In this document: piece by piece, positions 59,586-64,000 of the stretch
Numbering within the stretch: position 1 is the first letter of the stretch
How the letters are laid out: each line of letters starts with the position of its first letter
Source of the DNA: Micractinium sp. NFX-FRZ
Taxonomy: Eukaryota > Chlorophyta > Trebouxiophyceae > Chlorellales > Chlorellaceae
Length of the DNA: 64,000 nucleotides
NCBI GenBank assembly: GCA_029339195.1
Contig: JAPTJF010000104.1
Span: 62,001 to 126,000 of the forward strand
Direction: 5' to 3'
Program-made: the position numbers and the translations under genes
The notes under the pieces: model-generated
Told to the model about the DNA's origin: nothing
Seen by the model: the letters and a program-made list of their open reading frames with translations, nothing else
The model's database searches: none

Positions 59586-61845
59586 TCAGCTGAGGCGGAA
59601 GCCGCCCAGGCCGCCGCGCCCCTGCCTGCGGCCCGCCCCAGCGCCAAACAGGCCGCCTCCGCCGCCGCCAAACTGCCCGCCGGGTGGGACATTGTTCAGG
59701 CCGATGCCCGCCGCCCCAAAGGGCCCCAGCTGAGGGAAGCGGTCGTAGTCCCCCCCAATGATGCCCGGGTGGCCGCGCCCCGGGTGCGGGGGGTAGAAGG
59801 GCGGCGGGCGGGGCACGCCAAAGCGCGGCACGGCGGGGTGGAAGGCGCGGGCGCGGGCGCGGCGCAGCTCCTCCTCGCGCTGCCGCCGCTCGCGCACGCA
59901 CTGCCCGTAGGCCCACTTGTAGCCGCGGTGCTGTGCCTGCTATGGGGGGGGAGGCAGTGGGGTAGGGCAGTCGGGGGCGGGAAGCGTGGGTGAGCAGTAG
60001 AGGCAGCAAGCAGTGCGATGCTGGTGGGTAGGGTGGTTGTTGTTAGTGTGCGTGGGCAGGTGCCCACAACAGGGCATGCATGGGGACCATGTGCCACGCA
60101 GGCAGGCCAGCCAGGGAGCACAGCACAAACAACAGAGAGACACACACACACGGGCCGCTTGTGCACTCGTTCAGCCGGCCGTGATGTCTTGTGTGTGCGT
60201 GAGCCCACCCACCCACCTGGGTGGTGACGTAGGGTGAAGCACGCGGGAAGTGTTGTGAGAGGAGGGGGCGCCAGAGGTCGTCCTGGGAGGCCAGGTGGCG
60301 CAGCTCGCAGCAGGCGCAGCACAGGGCGGCCAGGTCGGAGGCCTGCACGGGCGGCGGGCGAGTGGGGCGGTGTTGCTGGGGGGTGTGCAGGTGGCGAGTG
60401 TGCGCAGGCAGAGGAGTAATGGTCACCTCCGATTGGGCAGGCAGCCATACTGCAGCTTGGGCCAACTCCCCCAGCATGCCTGCTTACGAAACATTGTGGC
60501 TGCGGGCGCAGGGCAGGCACCCACGCACGCTGGCAGACAGCAGCAGGCAGCGCAACGTTGTGCAGGGCGGGGAGGCAGTAAGTACCACGCTGCACAGGCC
60601 AACAGGGCAATGCAGGGCAGGCAAGGCAGGTCTAGGGCAGCCCTCTCTCCCCTGACAAATCAGTCGGCAGCCCCGCTCACCCCCAGCAGGCCCAGCACCC
60701 GCGCCTTGAGCTCCTCCGGCAGCGCCAGCAGCCCCGCCGGCGGCTGCAGCCCCGCCTCGGCGTACACGGCCGCCAGCATGGGAAATGACAGCCCGTCCTT
60801 GAGCTGCCTCCACAGGTCGCGCACGCCACCCGCCCCCAGCTGCACCCCGAGGCCCGCCACCGCCAGCCCGCCGCCCGGCAGCAGGTGCACGGCAGAATTG
60901 ACATCGGTGGCATCGGGTGTTGAGGCGCTGCCTGCTGCTGCCCCACCGCTAGAGCCGGACGGACCAGCATCGTCTGCCGACTCTGTTGGGGAGGCCAGCG
61001 GGTGCACAAAAGCGGCGGCGCTGAGCGCCAGGTGGCGTGCGTGCCGCTGCGTGCTCACCGCCAGCACCAGGCTGCCGCCGCCCAGGCTGCTGCAGTGCAG
61101 CGTGCACGCCGGCCCCGCCGCCCACGCCTGCTCCTCCTCCGCCACCTCTTGCTGCGCTGGCAGCGGCGCCTCCCCGGCAGCGTGCGGCACTGCGTCCACG
61201 TTCATCGCACTGGCACCATCCCCGCAGCTATCAGCGCCATTGCTGTTGGGCGGCACCAGGTGGTACTCGATCCGACAGATGCTGGCGCTGGCCCACGCGC
61301 TGGCGGGCACCTCATACGCTGAGCTGGCGCCGGGAGCGCCGTCAGCGGCATCTGTCAGCTCTTCCTGCTGGCCAGCTTCGCCGGCGGCAGCACCACCGCC
61401 AGCGGCAGCAGCTGCCCAGCAGGGGACAAACCCAGACTCCAGCATGGCAGCGTGCGCTGCCAGCACAAGCAGGCCTGCTGGGCTGCGCTGCGTGGCAGGC
61501 GCGGCTGGCGCCAGGCTGGCACGCAGCGTGCGCAGAAGGTAGGCGGGCACTCGCTGGCTGGGGGGCAGTGGCTCCAGCGGTGTGGGCTCCTGTGGCGTGC
61601 CATCATCCTGCGGGCCGGGTGGGGTAGGAGAAGCAACAGGTGGCAGGGTGAACAGGGTGTGCACTTGTCACTTAGGTAGGTTCACTTGGGCTTCAGTGCA
61701 CAACAACACATGGTGCTGACAGTGTCAGTCCACTTTCCAGCTTGCAGCCCACCCACCTGTGCATGCTCCTCCACCTGCATCCCGTCGTGCTGTGGCGGCA
61801 GCGGGTCGTCCGCCCCCATTGCCCGCTTCCCCTTGTCCACCGCGC

Positions 61846-61883
<38 letters not shown>

Positions 61884-62369
61884 CCTGGAGGATGCTCATT
61901 GCCTCCCCGTGCCCGCTTGGCAGCAGCAGGCTCTGCTGTCGCAGCAGGTGCTGTTACTGCCGCCTGCCGAGTCCCATGTGACGCAGCCGACGCCTGAGCC
62001 GCTGCTGGCGGCGCCGGCGAGAGCAGCCAGAGCAGGTCGCCGTTGCAGATGCCCAGCTCACGTAGAGGGGTTTCGGCGGTGCCGGCGAGCGGGTCCTGCA
62101 ACAGGGAGGTGGGGTGGAGAGAGGAGGTGAACGCACAGCGCCGCCGCCACCTTGGAGCGGCAGCGCTGCCCACACCGTCCTAGGCTGCGTAGGTGTCGGC
62201 AGGCCCCCCTCACCCTCTTGTTCAAGGATACGGAGACTGGTTGGTCTGTTGGCAAGCCCAGGCTCTCGACGAGGGCCTGCTGAAGGTGTCCCAAAGTGGG
62301 CGCGGCCCCCTCGAGCGCCAGGCGCGCCTGGCAGCTCGGAGGGCCCTGGTGCTTGACCCGAAGTTTCAT
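59586..62369 (-). CDS. F-box protein, SKIP22/FBXO7-like
   Basis: SCF ubiquitin-ligase adaptor of the FBXO7/PI31 group. Exons on the minus strand: 62369-62214, 62095-61757, 61607-60681, 60342-60217, 59936-59586; 632 residues. N-terminus: a ubiquitin-like domain starting MKLRVKHQ, with [11 protein letters not shown] and [15 protein letters not shown] as in plant SKIP22. A CAG-encoded poly-Gln linker follows. The middle matches the FP/PI31 N-type domain (VPAYLLRTL ... [18 protein letters not shown] ... CRIEYHLVP). F-box about 460-510: [14 protein letters not shown] and [11 protein letters not shown]. The C-terminus is Pro/Gly/Arg-rich with [12 protein letters not shown], as in the PI31 proteasome-binding tail. 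Confidence 0.88.
61849..61881 (-). repeat. CTG/CAG run (poly-Gln) in SKIP22-like gene
   Basis: About 11-12 CAG codons on the minus strand. Confidence 0.9.
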
Positions 62370-62543
62370 CGATCGGACAACAGTGAACAAGCGCCGGAGC
62401 CGACGGAACCAGGCCTGCATGCTGAGTTCGAGCCCAGCACGGCTCGAGCTCAGGCAGCACTTGCACACCATCTATCCGCCCTGCACGCTGCTGCCGACCT
62501 CTCCTCATAGCCCCACACGCTCGTTGGACCGTCAGCAGCCACA
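62370..62543. promoter_or_regulatory. compact divergent promoter between SKIP22-like and bL33c genes
   Basis: Only 174 bases between opposite start codons; the tightest divergent pair in the window. Confidence 0.6.
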
Positions 62544-63502
62544 ATGCAGGCCCTGCGCAGCGCCTTTGTGGGCACCACCTTCAGCACCAAGCGGGCGGTG
62601 GCCGCCCCTCAGCAGAGCTCCAGCAATGCGACGCGGCAGGTCACTAGCATGGCCAAGAAGAAGGTCCGTGCGTCTTAGCCATGACGGCCGCCCCGCTGCT
62701 CCCGGACCGCTCGTTGCCCTCACGCGTCCTTGTCGCATCAGCCGGACACCCATGCATGTGCAGCCGGGCGCCGTTGTGGCAATGCGTGGTGTGGCGGGCC
62801 GCCGCTTGCGGCGCCCGCCCGCTCGCCGCGCCCGCAGACGCCGTGCCTTGCTTGCTTGCTCATTCTTCCCACCACTGTGGCGGCTGCAGGGCGTGCGCAT
62901 GATTGTGACCCTGGAGTGCACGGAGGCGCGGGCCGCCGGCGCCACCCCCAGCCGCTACACCACGCAGAAGAACAAGAAGAACACCCCCGAGCGCATGGAG
63001 CTGATGAAGTACAACAAGTGCGTGGGTGCTGCATGCGGGCAGGAGCAGTGCTTGCAAGCCGACCTGGCTGCTAGGTGTCACGCTTCTAATGTAGCTTTGA
63101 TTGTGTTCGGATTACATAGGACTGCCAACTTGTTCAAAGCAGTTGAATCTCATTACGCGGTGCCCCGCCCGCCCTGTCATGACCCGCAGGTACCTGCGCA
63201 AGATGACCCTGCACAAGGTGGGTGGTGCTTTGGTACGAAATATGTGTAGTTTGGTGGTGTAGGAGGTGCACTTACAAAATGTGACATCACACAAAGGAGG
63301 CCATGCCGATGTCAGGAATTGGCAGAAGCCAGGAATGCAGGCAAAGCGGCACCGCATGCTGCTGTTGGCGCCTGGAGCCATCTCTGGGCCACGGTTTCCA
63401 GGCCATCTCTGGGCCACGGTTGCACGCCTCCGCAACTCTGCATTCTTACCGGCCTCCTGCTGGGTGCTCCCCCTCCCTCTCGTGCTGCAGGAGATCAAGT
63501 AA
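62544..63502 (+). CDS. plastid ribosomal protein bL33c, nuclear-encoded
   Basis: Large-subunit protein of the chloroplast ribosome. Exons 62544-62663, 62890-63017, 63190-63217, 63491-63502; 95 residues. Residues 1-36 are basic and hydroxylated ([20 protein letters not shown]), a transit peptide. The mature protein begins [20 protein letters not shown], followed by [20 protein letters not shown] and a conserved end [13 protein letters not shown]. The last exon is 12 bases (EIK plus stop), forced by family homology. The gene is plastid-encoded in land plants; here the transit peptide and introns show nuclear coding. Confidence 0.96.
63376..63423 (+). repeat. tandem repeat in last bL33c intron
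   Basis: CCATCTCTGGGCCACGGTT occurs twice, 26 bases apart. Confidence 0.92.
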
Positions 63503-64000
63503 ACTGGCCGCCAAGCAGCCAGCTGCCAGAGCGGCCCCACGCCGGCACGCTAGTGCAGCTTGACCGGCCAGGGCCGCACTGGCGGCAGGCGCAGCAGCAG
63601 CAGCAGCAGCAGCAGCAGCTTCCTCCTCTTGCAGTGTACGATAGCAGCAGCAGCCTCACCCCAGCACACACACCCTCCAGTATTCTGCCCCCTCCCCGTC
63701 TCACACCACCACCCTCCTGGGCGGCCACACGTGCTTCTCTCTGCCCTCCCTCGTGCGTGTAAGCCTCTCCGCCAATGCAAAAGGGAGCAAGCTGTACGTG
63801 CTGTCATGCTCGTTGGCGGCTGCGGGCCAGCTGGTGTGCACCTCTGCCACTACAGCTGCTATGGTGATGGCTGGGAGGTAGCTTTGCTGGAAGGATGTCT
63901 CCGGCAGGCTGCCCTCTGGCATTTTACAAACGAGCGACTGTTGGGAGGGACGGATCTTGGCCCTAAGGCCGGCCCCACCGTGGCTGGATCCTAGGGTGCG
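63503..64000. other. bL33c 3' region to window end
   Basis: Contains a (CAG)n run at 63593-63620 and the TGTAA signal. No further gene supported. Confidence 0.6.
63758..63762 (+). terminator. polyadenylation signal TGTAA for bL33c
   Basis: TGTAA 256 bases after the stop codon. Confidence 0.6.

Noticed and set aside
63560..63994. Open frame at the window end
   Set aside because: Starts with a CAG-run peptide and has no recognisable domain or splice structure; probably bL33c 3' sequence.
1..64000. CRISPR arrays, operons, ribosome-binding sites, tRNA or rRNA genes, transposons
   Set aside because: The window is intron-rich eukaryotic nuclear DNA; no regularly spaced repeats, tRNA consensus boxes, transposase motifs or long terminal repeats were seen.

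Overview
This window is nuclear DNA of a green alga, most likely a trebouxiophyte of the Chlorella/Micractinium kind. The evidence is very GC-rich sequence, genes split into many small exons by C-rich introns of about 100-600 bases, plant-type families (SKIP22, RIBA, plant-type SMC4, class-II asparagine synthetase), plastid proteins encoded in the nucleus, and the chlorophyte polyadenylation motif TGTAA downstream of several genes. I could build 16 spliced gene models (about 119 exons, 103 introns). Reading frame is continuous across every junction. Species assignment is inference.

Layout. 1-7079 (+): 3' part of VPS15, the PI3-kinase regulatory subunit. 7500-9427 (+): plastid-type Rossmann (SLOG/DprA-like) protein. 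10571-11865 (+): secreted SGNH/GDSL hydrolase. 12235-23234 (-): condensin SMC4, 24 exons. 23761-27010 (+): GT49 (LARGE-like) glycosyltransferase. 27879-30109 (+): AlkB-type dioxygenase fused to UBZ and GRF zinc fingers. 30305-32068 (+): borealin-like protein. 32761-35434 (-): ankyrin protein. 36040-40164 (-): PX-BAR sorting nexin. 40816-43537 (-): eIF3h. 43990-46772 (+): RIBA-type riboflavin enzyme whose GTP cyclohydrolase half has lost zinc ligands. 47473-48472 (-): small secreted Cys-rich protein. 48686-52150 (+): QLQ + PHD + extended-PHD chromatin protein. 52781-58499 (+): asparagine synthetase. 59586-62369 (-): SKIP22/FBXO7-like F-box protein. 62544-63502 (+): plastid ribosomal protein bL33c.

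The genes are housekeeping and do not form a cluster. Some themes recur: VPS15 makes PI3P and the sorting nexin should read it; SMC4 and borealin both serve chromosome segregation; RIBA, bL33c and the SLOG protein are probably plastid-directed. Four gene pairs are divergent over 170-530 bp, implying compact bidirectional promoters.

The most unusual signal is structural. At least 13 introns, in seven genes, carry a diverged second copy of the edge of a neighbouring exon (about 20-70 bases), 70-230 bases away and usually including the splice site. In several cases the intronic copy still reads as a similar peptide. These 'exon echoes' look like fossils of local tandem duplication, decaying alternative exons, or a mechanism of intron growth. 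I also see two introns with GC instead of GT donors, supported by reading frame and, for one, by family homology.
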